Source of the DNA: Isoetes taiwanensis
Lineage: Eukaryota; Streptophyta; Lycopodiopsida; Isoetales; Isoetaceae
NCBI GenBank assembly: GCA_021234155.1
Contig: JAJEKV010000044.1
Span: forward strand, 12,544,123-12,608,122
Reading direction: 5' to 3'
Length of the DNA stretch: 64,000 bases
Of the stretch, positions 35,850-46,900 are shown piece by piece. Under the pieces are notes generated by a model. It was not told the origin of the DNA. It searched no databases and saw nothing but the letters and a program-made list of their open reading frames with translations. The translations under genes were made by a program, and so were the position numbers. Every line of letters starts with the position of its first letter. Positions within the stretch are counted from its first letter, which is position 1.

Positions 35850-36310
35850 GCCGAGAGCTTTGTAGAAACCTTTGAGCAGAACAACGGATAAGCCGAGAAG
35901 AAGCCAATAGCAGATGATTTCAGCCGAGAGCAAGCCAATAGCAGATGATTTGAGCCGAGAAGAAGCCGAGAAACCTTTGAGCCGAGAAATCAAAAACCCT
36001 GAAGCCGAGAAACCTTTGAGAAATCAAAAACCCTGAAGCCGAGAAACCTTTGTAGAAATAAAAAACCCTGAAGCCGAGAAACCACAGAGAAAAGCAGAAG
36101 ATTGTAGAAGACAAAGCAGAAGATTGTAGAAGCCGAAAAGCCACAGAGAAAAAGCCAGAAAAAAGCCAGAGAAAAAGCCTGAAAACTCGAAAAGGGGAAG
36201 CCCGGTTTAAAAATTACTTACCGAAAAGCTCGAAATGCTTTGGATGAAAGCGCCGAGAAGCGCCAAAAATCAGAGAAGCACACCGTGATCAGAGAAGCGC
36301 CGAAAATCAG
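35850..36310 (+). repeat. GCCGAGAAACC-type tandem repeat region
   Basis: GCCGAGAAACCTTTGAG and AAATCAAAAACCCTGAA repeat with variants (GCCGAGAAGAAGCCAATAGCA). They grade into CAGAGAAGCACACCGTGAT units near 36270-36325. No coding sense is clear; the minus-strand frame here is repetitive and Phe-rich. Confidence 0.7.
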
Positions 36311-36524
36311 AGAAGCACACCGTGATTGTAAGTTAATCGAGATTGCCAAAAATCGGAGATAGTGGAGAGAAATCGAAAGTTCAAAGGGAGTGTGAAGTTC
36401 GAAAGTTCGTGATGCACCAAAAAGTTCGAAGGGAGTGTAAACCTGAATGTAATAACTACTTTAAAAAATTGCATCTGTGCCATAATAATCGCCGCCAAAA
36501 ATTTATTACAAGGTTTAGAAGTTT

Positions 36525-36965
36525 TAAGTTCTAAAACTTAACTTTTAACCTTAACTTTTAACCTTAATACTTTTAACCTAAACTTTTAAGCTTAGTACTT
36601 TTAACCTAAACTTTTAACCTTAACTTTAGTACTTCTAACCTTAACTTTTAAGTTTTAAGCTTTAAGTTTTAGAAGTTTTAAGTTTTAGAAGTTTAAAGGT
36701 TATATTTATTTAAGGTTAGAAGTTTTAACCTTAGAACTTCTAAAACTTACCTTTTAACCTTAATACTTTTAACCTACACTCATCACCTTAACCTTAGTAC
36801 TTCTAACCTTAACTTATAACCTATAATAACCTACCTTAAAACTTCTAACCTATAATAACCTATAATTAACTTCTAACCTAAAAATTGCTAACCTATAATA
36901 ACCTCAAAAGTTTTTTCTAAGGTTACAACATTTAAGGTTATTATAGGTTAATATATTATAGGTTA
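36525..36965 (+). repeat. TTTTAACCTTAA / AACCTATAATA degenerate repeat
   Basis: AACTTTTAACCTTAA-type units of 10-14 bases run for about 440 bases. The orientation inverts in the middle (AAGTTTTAGAAGTTTTAAG), so large hairpins can form. It ends in AACCTATAATAACCTA units. Confidence 0.8.
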
Positions 36966-37019
36966 ACTCATGCTAGGGAGATGTTATTTGGATATGCTAA
37001 CTTACTATATGTTTTATGC

Positions 37020-39837
37020 ATTTTAGGTCAATGGCATGCAAAATGCTAAATCCCCCAAGGCCCCCAATGATGTGATCAAGGCAAGGAAAAATCCCCAACT
37101 AATGAAGATGACAAAGATGATGGCAAAGGAAAGGAAAAGACCGTAAAATGAAAAGGATGATGCCAAAGGAAAGGAAATTGTACTTTACACTCGGGTCGAT
37201 TGGAAAAACAAAAAGGTCAAGATATTGCATGCATGCAACAGAGAGGCAGTAGGAGAAGGGATTATTGTTCTAGCAGATCCTATCAATGCAGTGAATGATG
37301 AAAGATTAGGGAAGGACAGGTTAGGTGTGGCAATCTCAAAATTATATGACAATTGGAAGGAAAAGGGTTCAGGCAAACAAGAATGCCTTGCTTGTGTGAA
37401 GCAACTAGAGGTTCCAACTATTGTTGCATGGCCTAGGGGATGATTCAACTGGAGGGGAACTACACGTTTCCTATAGATGTAGAACCATTGTCAATAATGT
37501 TCACACAGTGTAGCAAGAGGCCACTTCCAACTTTCAAACATTGATTATGATTGTTCTCCTGAAGCCTTGATGAAGATTATAGGAAGTGAATGTTGTTGGG
37601 CCTCCTGTATTAGAATGTTCACAATAGAGGAGATGGTGGTAGCAAGAGCTACATATCGGGAACATAAGTGTGATAGCAGGAGGAATTTCATGTACACCAT
37701 ATTTGGCTATGCAATTCGGGATGAAAGATCAAAGAAGAAAAGATTCCCATTGAATGGAAAGTGGATATGTTCAAAAGCATGGATGGCTATACATGGAATT
37801 CCAACCTCTTCTTGGCAACAACCGACAAAAAAGAGACATGAAAATGGTAGTAAAATTGGATTGCATGGGAACACCGGCCGGTAAGGCCTACCTCAAGAAC
37901 TATAGCTGCAAAGGAAATATTTGAAAGATATGTGGATTTCAATGCGTAAAACATGCCACATAAGAGTAAGAAGGATGACGGGGGTAGAGTTATTGTTGAA
38001 AAGAGATTGCCATCCCATTGTACCCAGAAGAGCATATTAGAGGAAATAAATGCATTGCTTTGGGAACTTGGAGTGGCCTCTATATCCCAGCCAAGTTTTA
38101 GTAGGCTATGGAATAAGCATTTCAAGCATGTGACCATAGCAACTTCAAACAACTTTGCCAAGTGCAATTTATGTGCTGTGAAGGAGACACTAGATAAGAC
38201 TGCGGCAACCAAGTCTAAGGGCAAAGATAAGGGAACATATGGAAGGACCATATGACAGATCAACTATCATGTAGATCAACTTATTGGATGTGGAGGACCT
38301 TATCTGCAATGGAACCTAATAACTATCTATGTATTATACATGATAAAATGGACCAACAGAAGACTTGTCTTCCACAATTCAAGTACATTCCTAAGTCATG
38401 TGGAAGATCATACCCTTTGCAGATTTCAATGACTGGGGCAATATTGCATGGGCAGCCTCGCACCTATTATGGCCATTTCAGTAGTTGTGGAGTGATGGTC
38501 CAGATTTTCACATTGGGAGTATCATGAGGTGTTTAAGAAACTATGAGAAGGGTTACAATGGTCACCTCATGGGATCTGACTAGCCGGGCACTACGAGTGC
38601 ATTGTTGGATGGAACCCCTAATAGTATTGAAAAGTTTAGCAAGGCAAGATTTAGGAGGAATGGACCTAATGAACATGTTGGAGCTTCAACATCTCGTGCT
38701 AAACCTCGAGATCCGCCCGTAAAGCTCTCCTCTTGCAACTAGATAATTGTGCTGGTCAAAATAAGAACAGTGGATGTTTTCTTTCCTATCCTACTTAACA
38801 AATTGTGGGTATTTTTGAAAGAGTCAATTTGGGGTTCCTAATGCCCGGACATACTCATGAGGATGTGGATGCATTATTTGGAAAATATAGTCATGTATTG
38901 AGACAAAGCAGACCGATTACCAACTTTCCTGTGCTATTGGAAATATTTCATGGATGTACAAATCCATCTCCTATAGGATCTATCATAGAAGAAGTGCCTG
39001 ATTGGAAGAGTTTTGTGGATGGTTATGCTCGACATGGAAGGTCATTCTAGACCTCTTCAATTCACTTTTTGGGTGAGAGAAGGGATTCCAATCATGCAAT
39101 GGAAAATGAGATCTTCGTGAGGAGAAGTGGAGAGGTGGGGCAGAAATTTCATACAGGGATGCAAATGGCAAGCCTATGATACCTCCCGGTCAACCAAAAG
39201 CTCTAAAACCAATCAAGAAGTCAAGCAATTGGGCTTGACTAAGGATGGCATCAATCACTACATCAAGCATTGGCAAACTAATTCAGATGAGACTAATCGT
39301 GCATTGATAGATTATTCAAGAAGGTGATCAACTTGTTGGATGAGGTAGACACATCCTCTAAGATTTGAAAGAAGGGTGGTTCCCTAAAAGTAAGTGGAAA
39401 ACATTAGTGGTGCCGACGAAGATGATGGTACCATTAGTAGCATTGTGAAGGCATATGCTCCTCCTCAATCTGATAAACACTATGTTGGTCCTAAGAAGGA
39501 TAGGCCAAAATATTTAGGCATGGATTGTTATGAACCTTCTCTCGACGTGGAGTGCCACCAATTTGTAGTAGTAAAACCCAAGCAGATCTAGAGACCTATC
39601 CAAAGGTGGTTGGGATACACTATCTCGGATATTTGCAAAGAAGAAGGTGATGTTAACTTCAATAAGGTGCTTGGCGTGGAATGGTGGTGTCCAAGACATC
39701 AGTTGAGTAATGTCACCGATAAAGAAAGATATTTGATTGTTGGACAAAGAGGTGGAGGAGAAATCCAAGTGATCCCCGATCTTTGGCTAGACATTGAAAA
39801 CCGTATTGTACTCGTGGACTCCAAAAACTATTCCTAG
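37020..39837 (+). pseudogene. DUF7869-like (HTHxxxD) gene, copy 1, decayed
   Basis: Landmarks occur in family order on the plus strand. First comes a front segment with GEGIIVLADP and VAWP (37177-37440). KCDSRRNFMYTIFG and NGKWICSKAWMAIHGIP follow at 37660-37800. FSRLWNKHFKHVTIATSNNF and AKCNLCAVKETLDK (38090-38200) are the zinc-ligand-like region. YLCIIHDKMDQQKTCLPQF (38320-38390) is the first acidic motif. LLLQLDNCAGQNKN (38730-38765) is the second. After one in-frame TAA come GIFERVNLGF and PGHTHEDVDALFGK (38805-38890). A C-terminal part with LGVEWWCP runs to a stop at 39837. Pieces lie in different frames, so it is dead. From memory the family is listed as DUF7869; its RNase-H/DDE-like nature is inference. 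Confidence 0.68.
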
Positions 39838-40043
39838 TAAAACAAATGAGAGTTACAATACCTCGGGATGTAAGGAATAAGGTTCTCATATCCTTGGGGA
39901 TGCTAGTGGAAAAATGAAAACAGTTAATAAAAGTTGTGTACTACTTGAGTTCCATGATATATGATTTTGTCATTTGAAGTTAAGGTGTGAATTTATAATC
40001 CCGTGTGTGATTATATGTTAACGTCTATTGTAGTCTAAGGGCA

Positions 40044-40095
40044 ACAAAGTTACTAAAAAAGTGAATTTAACAAAGTTACTAAAAAAGTGCAATAT
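40044..40095 (+). repeat. Short tandem duplication
   Basis: ACAAAGTTACTAAAAAAGTG is repeated once at about 27-base spacing, downstream of the DUF7869-like copy 1 and at the 3' side of gene B. Confidence 0.7.
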
Positions 40096-40234
40096 AAAAT
40101 TTATCCCAAAATTAAGACATAATCCCAATTTAATTGAATGATGGTTTTCTGATAATGATTTACAATTCTGCCTTGTGCACTTGGGTCCTGGAGCTTCTGT
40201 AATACTGCTGGGAACTCCATGGTAGTTAATATTA

Positions 40235-40330
40235 GTTTTGTACCTGCAAGATCGTATTCCAGAATAGTAAGTACTTTTGTACCTGCAAGATCAAATTCCA
40301 GAATAGTAAGTACGTATTCCAGAATAGACC
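40235..40330 (+). repeat. Tandem repeat with ATTCCAGAATA cores, about 40-bp unit
   Basis: TTTTGTACCTGCAAGATC followed by ATTCCAGAATAGTAAGTAC is present twice, plus a third GTATTCCAGAATAG. The TATTCC/GGAATA core links it to the palindrome arrays at 41.1 and 43.4 kb. Confidence 0.7.
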
Positions 40331-40406
40331 CTGACGGGTTACAATTCCAACCATGAATAAAAACTTGAAAGAAAGAACACATGAACGGCACTTTTGATTT
40401 AAGGAC

Positions 40407-40751
40407 TCACCAGACCATGTTTTCATAACCGGCTTGCACAGGGGAACCGAAGTGGTTCTTGAAAGTAGCTTCCACAAGGCCGGCCTGCATGCTTGAATGG
40501 AACACAACAAGACGCCAGTGTTTTGCTGTGGTAACCTGCTTAATTCCATCGACAAAAGCATTGAATTCTGAGTTTTTGAAAGGCTGATCGTCGTAGCGGC
40601 TATCCTTCAGCTTAAAACCATATGGCAAGTCTGCTATGACCAATGTAAAATCTTGTGGTTTTATACTTCCTGGCAACTTAGTGCAGTCCCCATGAACGAT
40701 AGAATAAAAATTATTTTGATCGAACATAGAAAACCTCGGACGGCTCAGCAT
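40407..40751 (-). pseudogene. Methylase-like exon of gene B (DLPYGF)
   Basis: This 115-codon frame has GDCTKLPG, then IKPQDFTLVIADLPYGF at residues about 30-46, then a Lys/Asp-rich stretch and RLVVFHSSMQAGLVEATF. The (D/N)PPY(F/W/G) tetrad binds the target amino group and SAM in this class; here the second residue is Leu instead of Pro. The upstream exon SKKKNKDLPEGFMHLVRTVR is one frame off at the join. A GTGAGT donor follows the last codons (ENMVW). Confidence 0.6.
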
Positions 40752-41128
40752 CTACAACACGCCTGTCTGCTAGAGTCCTCTCTTCTCTGACTGTTCGTAC
40801 CAGGTGCATAAAACCTTCTGGCAGGTCCTTGTTCTTCTTCTTGCTCTGTTAATGATTAAAGTCAGCTTCATGCAACACAAAGGGAAAACTTTAAAAACAG
40901 GAAAACGACGTACCCAGCCCTCAAAATTTGGAGCGTATTGAATAATACGCTCGTCGGATGTAGCAATGGGATAGAGCTCTTTGCACCTGTCCCAGCTGTC
41001 CACGTTCAGCTGCTCCATTAAACACGTTTGGCACGTAATAACGTTTTTTTGGCTGGAAGTCAACAACAAGGAAACAAAATGAGACTTCTTTTCCGGAAAA
41101 CGAAAACACCAAGAAGAGGAAACCAAAT

Positions 41129-41382
41129 TGTATTCCGGAATACACTTTCGACTCACGTTGAAAGCCAAAGTGTATTCCGGAATACAATTTTGCTTCACGT
41201 TGAAAGCAAAAGTGTATATTCCGAATACACTTTTGCTTCACGTTGAAAGCAAAAGTGTATTCCGGAATACACTTTGGCTTCGGCTTGTAAGCGGATGTGT
41301 ATTCTGGAATACACTCTAGACTACTCGCAGAATCCGTAGTGTATTCTGGATCCCTAGTGTATTCTGGAATACGCTTAGTGCT
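41129..41382. repeat. Palindrome array 1 (TGTATTCC/GGAATACA) in a gene B intron
   Basis: At least six near-perfect palindromes centred on ATTCCGGAAT or ATTCTGGAAT lie at about 41129-41144, 41171-41186, 41213-41230, 41252-41275, 41297-41314 and 41361-41378. The one at 41252 has perfect 12-base arms (AAAGTGTATTCC and its complement). Spacers are 25-45 bases and share TTTTGCTTCACGTTGAAAGC. The array lies between the exons ending at 41418 and starting near 41040, so it is intronic. Confidence 0.88.
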
Positions 41383-43365
41383 ACGGAAAGAAACCTAAAA
41401 CGAAAGTTCTCATTTTACCTGCGGCAGTTCCTTGGACATTTCTTCTAGAGTAAATTCTTTGTCTACTAACCTTCCTCAGCAGTTAGCCTTTCTAGTATGT
41501 CCATGTCCAGAAGCCCTGCATTTCTCTCCACACGCTTATCGCCATTTCTTTTTTGGGACATCGAACCTTTTTTTTCTCGAGACCTTTCCTTTACTTTTCA
41601 ATTCACCACGCCGAACATGGTAAAAATCTCGTTTTATAGGTCCCATATCCGCACATGAATAAACGAGGTCACGGAGGGCAAGAAAGTTATTCGAATACAA
41701 AAGAAACTTACTCGCCGCTCTCGAAGGCTAATTGAAACCAGTTGTCATGCGGTATGAGTGGATCGCCGTTTGTTAGCCTCGTCATTACTTTCGAGGCAAG
41801 ACTCCACTACAAAGCAGCTTCCTTCAGGTTCTAAGAGTACGCATTTGGTTTCTTCAAGTCTCCTCCATATTTTTCTTTAAAAATCATGTACTCCCCGTGC
41901 ATGAACCGGATCTTGTCGACAAAGCTCATCTTTAATTTGTACTTTCGTTGTCGCAAGATTGTGTGTGTTGGCAACGTTTTTTGCTTCTTCGTCGGTGAGA
42001 CCACAAAGAGACCGCATTACCGTGACGGAGAGATACCGGGGTTCTTTTTTTTTTCCTTGTACAAACTGCTTTCTTGCCTTGAAGCTATGATTTCCTCCCA
42101 AGACGCGTAGTGGCGTGTTCCGCTTTTTTTCTGTCATAGTCCAGGGGGTGTTGCATTGCTCCCCATCAACAAGGACAACTATTGGCGCCACATGAGCATT
42201 AGGATTGCTCCTAATTCCGTCCTTCCAGGGTTCCTTAAGTGGTCGGCATATATTTTACTTAACACGAAGCGGCCTTTCACCAGCCTTCATTCTTTGGGGC
42301 AGCCTCATGCAAGTTAAGGAAGATAGATCACCCCTTGTACAAATTTTTCTCGCATTTATTACCTCCATTCTTTGGGAGGTCTTATCAACTTTCTTTTCTT
42401 TTTATTGCTACCGGGGAGTTTTTCCTTTTCCCTTTTGTTTTTTTGTGCTTTCCTCGGGATTTCAAGCAACTTCAAGCTATTTGTACCTTTCCGCTTCTTT
42501 GGTTCCTTAGCGGCTATGGTGGCTCTTGGCCTGCTAAGTTTCTTTGGCGGCACTGGGGGATCTTCCTCTTCTAGGTCTTGGGACCCTCCATCCGATGACC
42601 TCCGGAATTACTAGGAGAAGGTGATGATCCTCCATCCTTTTACTTTCGACTCACTTACTGGAAAAATCTTAAGCTGTATTTACTAGTACAAACTGCTGTC
42701 AATTAGTGAAGATGTGTGCGTTTAGTCCGGTAGTGTGAAAAGAATTTGTATAGTGCCTGTGGTTGCACACTGACAATTCTAAAGAAGGCGATGTCCACAA
42801 CAATGAACCCTTGGGAGGTCTTGAAGGATAGCCTCCCCATCTGACCTCCTTGTCCGGCTACCTCTGAGACCTCTTTAATTGTCCCAAGGTTGACAAACTT
42901 TGTGTCGACGTACCTTTTGTTCCCAACACTTTTACAGACGTACAGAAACGTCAATGTGTTGTACTTTCCGTCTGCACCCCTGGTAATGAACCACTGCGTT
43001 TGAAAGTTTTCGTAAATAGTAGGCTCGTCCGTGTCAGCGGTGTGCTTTTGAGGGTGTGGACGTTTAATCTTCACAGTTTTTTTTTATGCCCTTTTGCTGC
43101 CTTCTTCCCTGCCACTGAAACGTTTAAGACAACAATGTTAAGACAGAAAATGAGACGAAAGCTATATTCCAGAATAAGATTTACTAATCATGTGCCCTAA
43201 AGGCTAGCAAAAGACAAGAAAAAAAACACAAATATTGTCTTTCTAACACAATTTTTTATGCCTTAATTGGACTGAAATGTGGTATGTTCAACCTAAAAAG
43301 TGGTGCTCTATGCCTAAAAAGTGGCGTTCAAGTGCAAAAAACTAGTGTTTTCAAGAAGATAAGCA

Positions 43366-43672
43366 AAGTGTATTCGAATACACTTTTGCCCTTCGGAGAA
43401 GAGCAAAGTGTATTCCGGAATACACTTTGCCCTCGAATACACTTTTGCCCTTTGGAAGGGGCAAAGTGTGGAATACACTTTGCCCTTCGCCGGGTCGGCC
43501 GGGCAAAGTATTCCGGAATACACTTTGCACGCCGGCAAAGGAGCAAAGTGTATTCGGTAAATGAGCAAAAGTGTATTCCTAATACACTTTGCTATTCTCG
43601 AAGGGCAAAGTGTATTAGAAATACACTTTGCACTGGCGTTGAGCAAAGTGTATTCCGTAATACACTTTGCAC
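43366..43672. repeat. Palindrome array 2 (GCAAAGTGTATTCC and complement) between gene B and DUF7869 copy 2
   Basis: About eight palindromes lie in 300 bases. The one at 43403-43430 is perfect over 28 bases (arms GCAAAGTGTATTCC). Others have lost or gained one to four central bases (TTCGAA, GTGGAA, TTAGAAA, TTCCGTAA), as expected from hairpin-driven deletion. They sit upstream of both gene B (reading left) and the DUF7869-like copy 2 (reading right). Isolated GGAATA half-sites continue to about 43910. Confidence 0.9.
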
Positions 43673-43999
43673 GCTATATGAATCGTAATGACAAATCAAT
43701 ATAGATCGGAAGGCTCGGGTTGGCGACTAAAATCTCCGGAAGCGGAATACGAATCGAGGTTTTGAATTTTCCTTTTAAAGGTAGGCCCTTTGCGGTTGCA
43801 TTTTTCTATGTGATGCGGAATACGCCTTGTTCAAACACTCGCCAAGTGTATTACGGAATAGCCTCTGTGCACACACAGCAAATGCTGCACACAAATTAGT
43901 ATTCCGAATAGCATTTGTATTCTTAAATATCATTAGTCCAATCGACTTGTGAGTTAGTAACAAGTCCACAATTTTTTGCGCTTGTTCAAGATGGTCAAC

Positions 44000-46900
44000 C
44001 GCCAGGAACAAACTTCCACCACCATTTGTTTGCCCTAGTACCTCTACTTCAGATGGAACACAAGACAGAGATGCTTCTTCAACACCTACCTCGACAAGGT
44101 CTTTGTTGCTTCTCGAAGACACTCCGAGTCCAAGAACTAGTAGACCGCCACCACCTTTCCAACCCTCTCCAAGTCCAAGAGGGAAACCGTTGCCACCACC
44201 TTCCAACCCTCACCATTGCTGCGTAGCAATCTTCCACCACCATTTGTACCATCCCCCAACACTACAAATGCTCGACCTCAGAGAATATTTGAAACAGACT
44301 ACCTCACCGTTTGTAGTTTCTCCATCTTCACTTACACAAACAAGGAATACAAAGACGTTCAAGATGCGAGATTCACCATGCCTTCTCCCACCACGATTTC
44401 ACAACAAATGAAGACGACATTGCAACATCTACTCCTCTTCACACAACCGTAGACACATGGTTTTGCGTAATTTCTCACCGCTATAAGAGACATGTATGAT
44501 CGAACTCCTTGTGAAGAAGCTACAACAACTTTCCGGGCTGCACATCATATGGTGGCCCATCTCCTTCATTCGACACTGCACCTCCGCCTTATCCGGGTAC
44601 AGCTTCACGTGGTTTGTTCTCCTCTACAAGCACACCACTAAGGGTAGAGAAGGTCACCCCCAGAGTAGAACTCTCTTCAGAAGATGAAGACACCAACGAA
44701 GTGCAACGAGATTACACATTCTCTAGCCAATCCACCAAGAAATTCAAGGTGGAATGCTCCTCTGTAAGAAGAAGAAACCTTATGGACGAGCACAAAATGA
44801 GAAGACTTTTAAGAAGTAAATGCTGCTCATTGGGTTGCATCAACAAATTTATTATTATTTTTTATTTTTTTTTATTTTTTTTTTTTGAAGAAATGGCAGA
44901 TTTTTGTATTCATTAATACATGAGATACATACTTATAGCTATAGTACTATAGCTACGAAAAAGCATAGTCATCTCCTTTATAAATAGGCAGATGAACGAT
45001 AAGATACCTGTGTTACTCTATTATAAGGAGAATAAGAAAAAGTATTCAAAATAACAGTAAAGTTCTGGTAATGTGGATTGCATCAACAAATTTAACATGG
45101 CTAAATTACGAGCAATTAGAGACAACTACAGTTCAATGACATTGGCTGACCAGAATGCCTATTTGGCCTATCATGTAAGACCAGACCGCAACACCTTCTT
45201 GCACTACATTAACCGTCAAGAAGTTTGCCAGAAATGCTTTATGGTTGTCCACCGCTTAGGGTCCACCGTAATGTCTAGAATACACAAAAGACCGGACAAA
45301 ATCCAAAGAATTGATGATCGCCCTTGTCAGCGTGTCATGGATGGAGAAATATTTTAGAGAAACATGTGAGAAGTCTGCTAACAAAGAACATGTATCATTT
45401 AACTGATAACATCACCAAAAAGATGTTTTTAATGAGTACAAAGAGACTTGCACTCAGCTTCAACACATCTCTTACTCACACTTCACCGGTGTGGAAAAGT
45501 GAATTCGGTTTAGTGAAAATTCCCGGTGAGACATAGAATGTCCGTTTTGCTCAAGGTGTGCGTAATTAAAGAGTCAAAGAGAAACCGCAGCGTAGGTCGA
45601 AAGAAGTAAGCTCATGTTCTCCAATCTCTCACTTGTTTTAAAGATAATGCTTTGACCTCATTTCTTCTCTACGGATATTGTTAAATGTAACCTTGCGGAC
45701 ATCGTGAACAACAAGCAAGCAGAGAGAAGAAAGCTTGCCAAACACGAAAAAAGGCTCTTGAACATCCACTTTGCAATATATGTCATTTGTGATTGATGGA
45801 ATGGACCAAAAAAAAACTACTCTGCAAGATTTCTTGAACATTCCTAAAGATGTGCGAGAGGAATGTTTTGTTAAGGTCCACCTTGTAGGAGCTATGGTCT
45901 TCAAAGGAAGTCTAAAGTGCAAAGTATTCTTGACATATCCAAACTTGCATGGTGACCGAACCTCACAATTACAATTCTTAACAAGGTCCTGGCGAAAGCA
46001 AGAGCAATTACCACCGGTGCTTTACCCGCAACTTGACAATACTACAAGGGAGAACAAGAACCAAACACTCTTTGCATATTGTGCCATGTTAGTGGAGCTA
46101 GGGATCTTTAAAAAGTGAATTTGGGTTTCTTACTTGTAGGCCACACTCATGATCAAATTGACCAAATGTTCAGCAGATTTTTCATGGCCTCGGAAGGAAG
46201 AAGGCTTTCTCTCTTCCTATTTTAGTTCAATTATTGAAGATTCTTACACTCCCACTCCAGGTGATCGATCTTCTTAAAGAGACCGCTGATTTCGAGAGAG
46301 TTTATTTTCTCTCAACGCTCGAGAGAGAACAAAGGCGTGAACAAATTGAATGATCTCACCTTTCAACATCACATCAAGTTCTACTTGAAGGATGGCGAGA
46401 GTTTCTTACTGGGGGGCAAGAAGTATACCACAACTAAGGACCTGGAGTCCACCGGAGGGATTATGCTTCCTTAAATATATTCCGGACACCTCTCAAAAAT
46501 CCTACCTCTCAACTACCTCTCAAAAATCCTAAGGAGTCCAAGGAAAAGAAAAGTACCCCGAGTCATCCCTAAAAGCCATTGAAAATGGAATTTCCTCAGC
46601 TTTAAGTACTTCTTAGAAGAAGATCGGATGTGGTGGAGTAACTTCTTTCTAACGTAAAATTGTTGTGAAAAATATAGCTCTAAGACAGTTGCAAGAACCA
46701 TTTCAATGGCCTAACACCTTCCATCAACCCCAGCACCAAGCAGGTCCAAGCAATGCTACGTTAGCACCTGCAGTAGAAGAAGACGAGGATCGAGTCATGT
46801 ACCTCGGACCAAGACGCAGGAATGAGCCTCAAGGTAATATCACAGAAATTACCAAGGGTATGCTAATTGCTCTTCCAACTGAGGAGGATGACAAAGGTCG

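Larger units (their letters stand above)
40110..43074 (-). pseudogene. Gene B: decayed ParB-like plus DNA amino-methylase-like gene
   Basis: Minus-strand exons in order: 43074-42703 (TIYENFQTQWFITRGADGKY), then 42614-42340, a basic linker with NLS-like PKKRK and NKKKRK. 42191-41710 has VLVDGEQ, RVLGGNHSFKARK and GLTDEEAKNVANTHN, the pattern of a ParB-like N-terminal domain, and ends at a GTAAGT-type donor. About 41560-41418 carries TLEEMSKELPQ and a GT donor. About 41040-40912 carries DSWDRCKELYPIATSDERII. The next intron is clean (GTACGT...AACAG, 40911-40850). 40849-40407 holds YSIVHGDCTKLPG and VIADLPYGFKLKDS; DLPYGF corresponds to motif IV (DPPY) of N6/N4 amino-methyltransferases, the nearby start lying in another frame. 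Small pieces follow to about 40110, and no motif I part is seen. Stops and single-base frameshifts mark it as dead. Confidence 0.58.

Noticed and set aside
36525-36965. True telomere array
   Set aside because: The AACCTTAA/AACCTATAATA units vary in length and reverse orientation, unlike telomere repeats.
43366-43672. Possible CRISPR-like array
   Set aside because: Repeats are palindromes of varying length with irregular short spacers in a eukaryotic context, and there are no cas genes.
43284-43688. 134-codon plus frame with repeated CIPNTL/VFRNTL peptides
   Set aside because: The peptide repeats are the palindrome array read through; the minus frame shows the same words. No independent coding sign.
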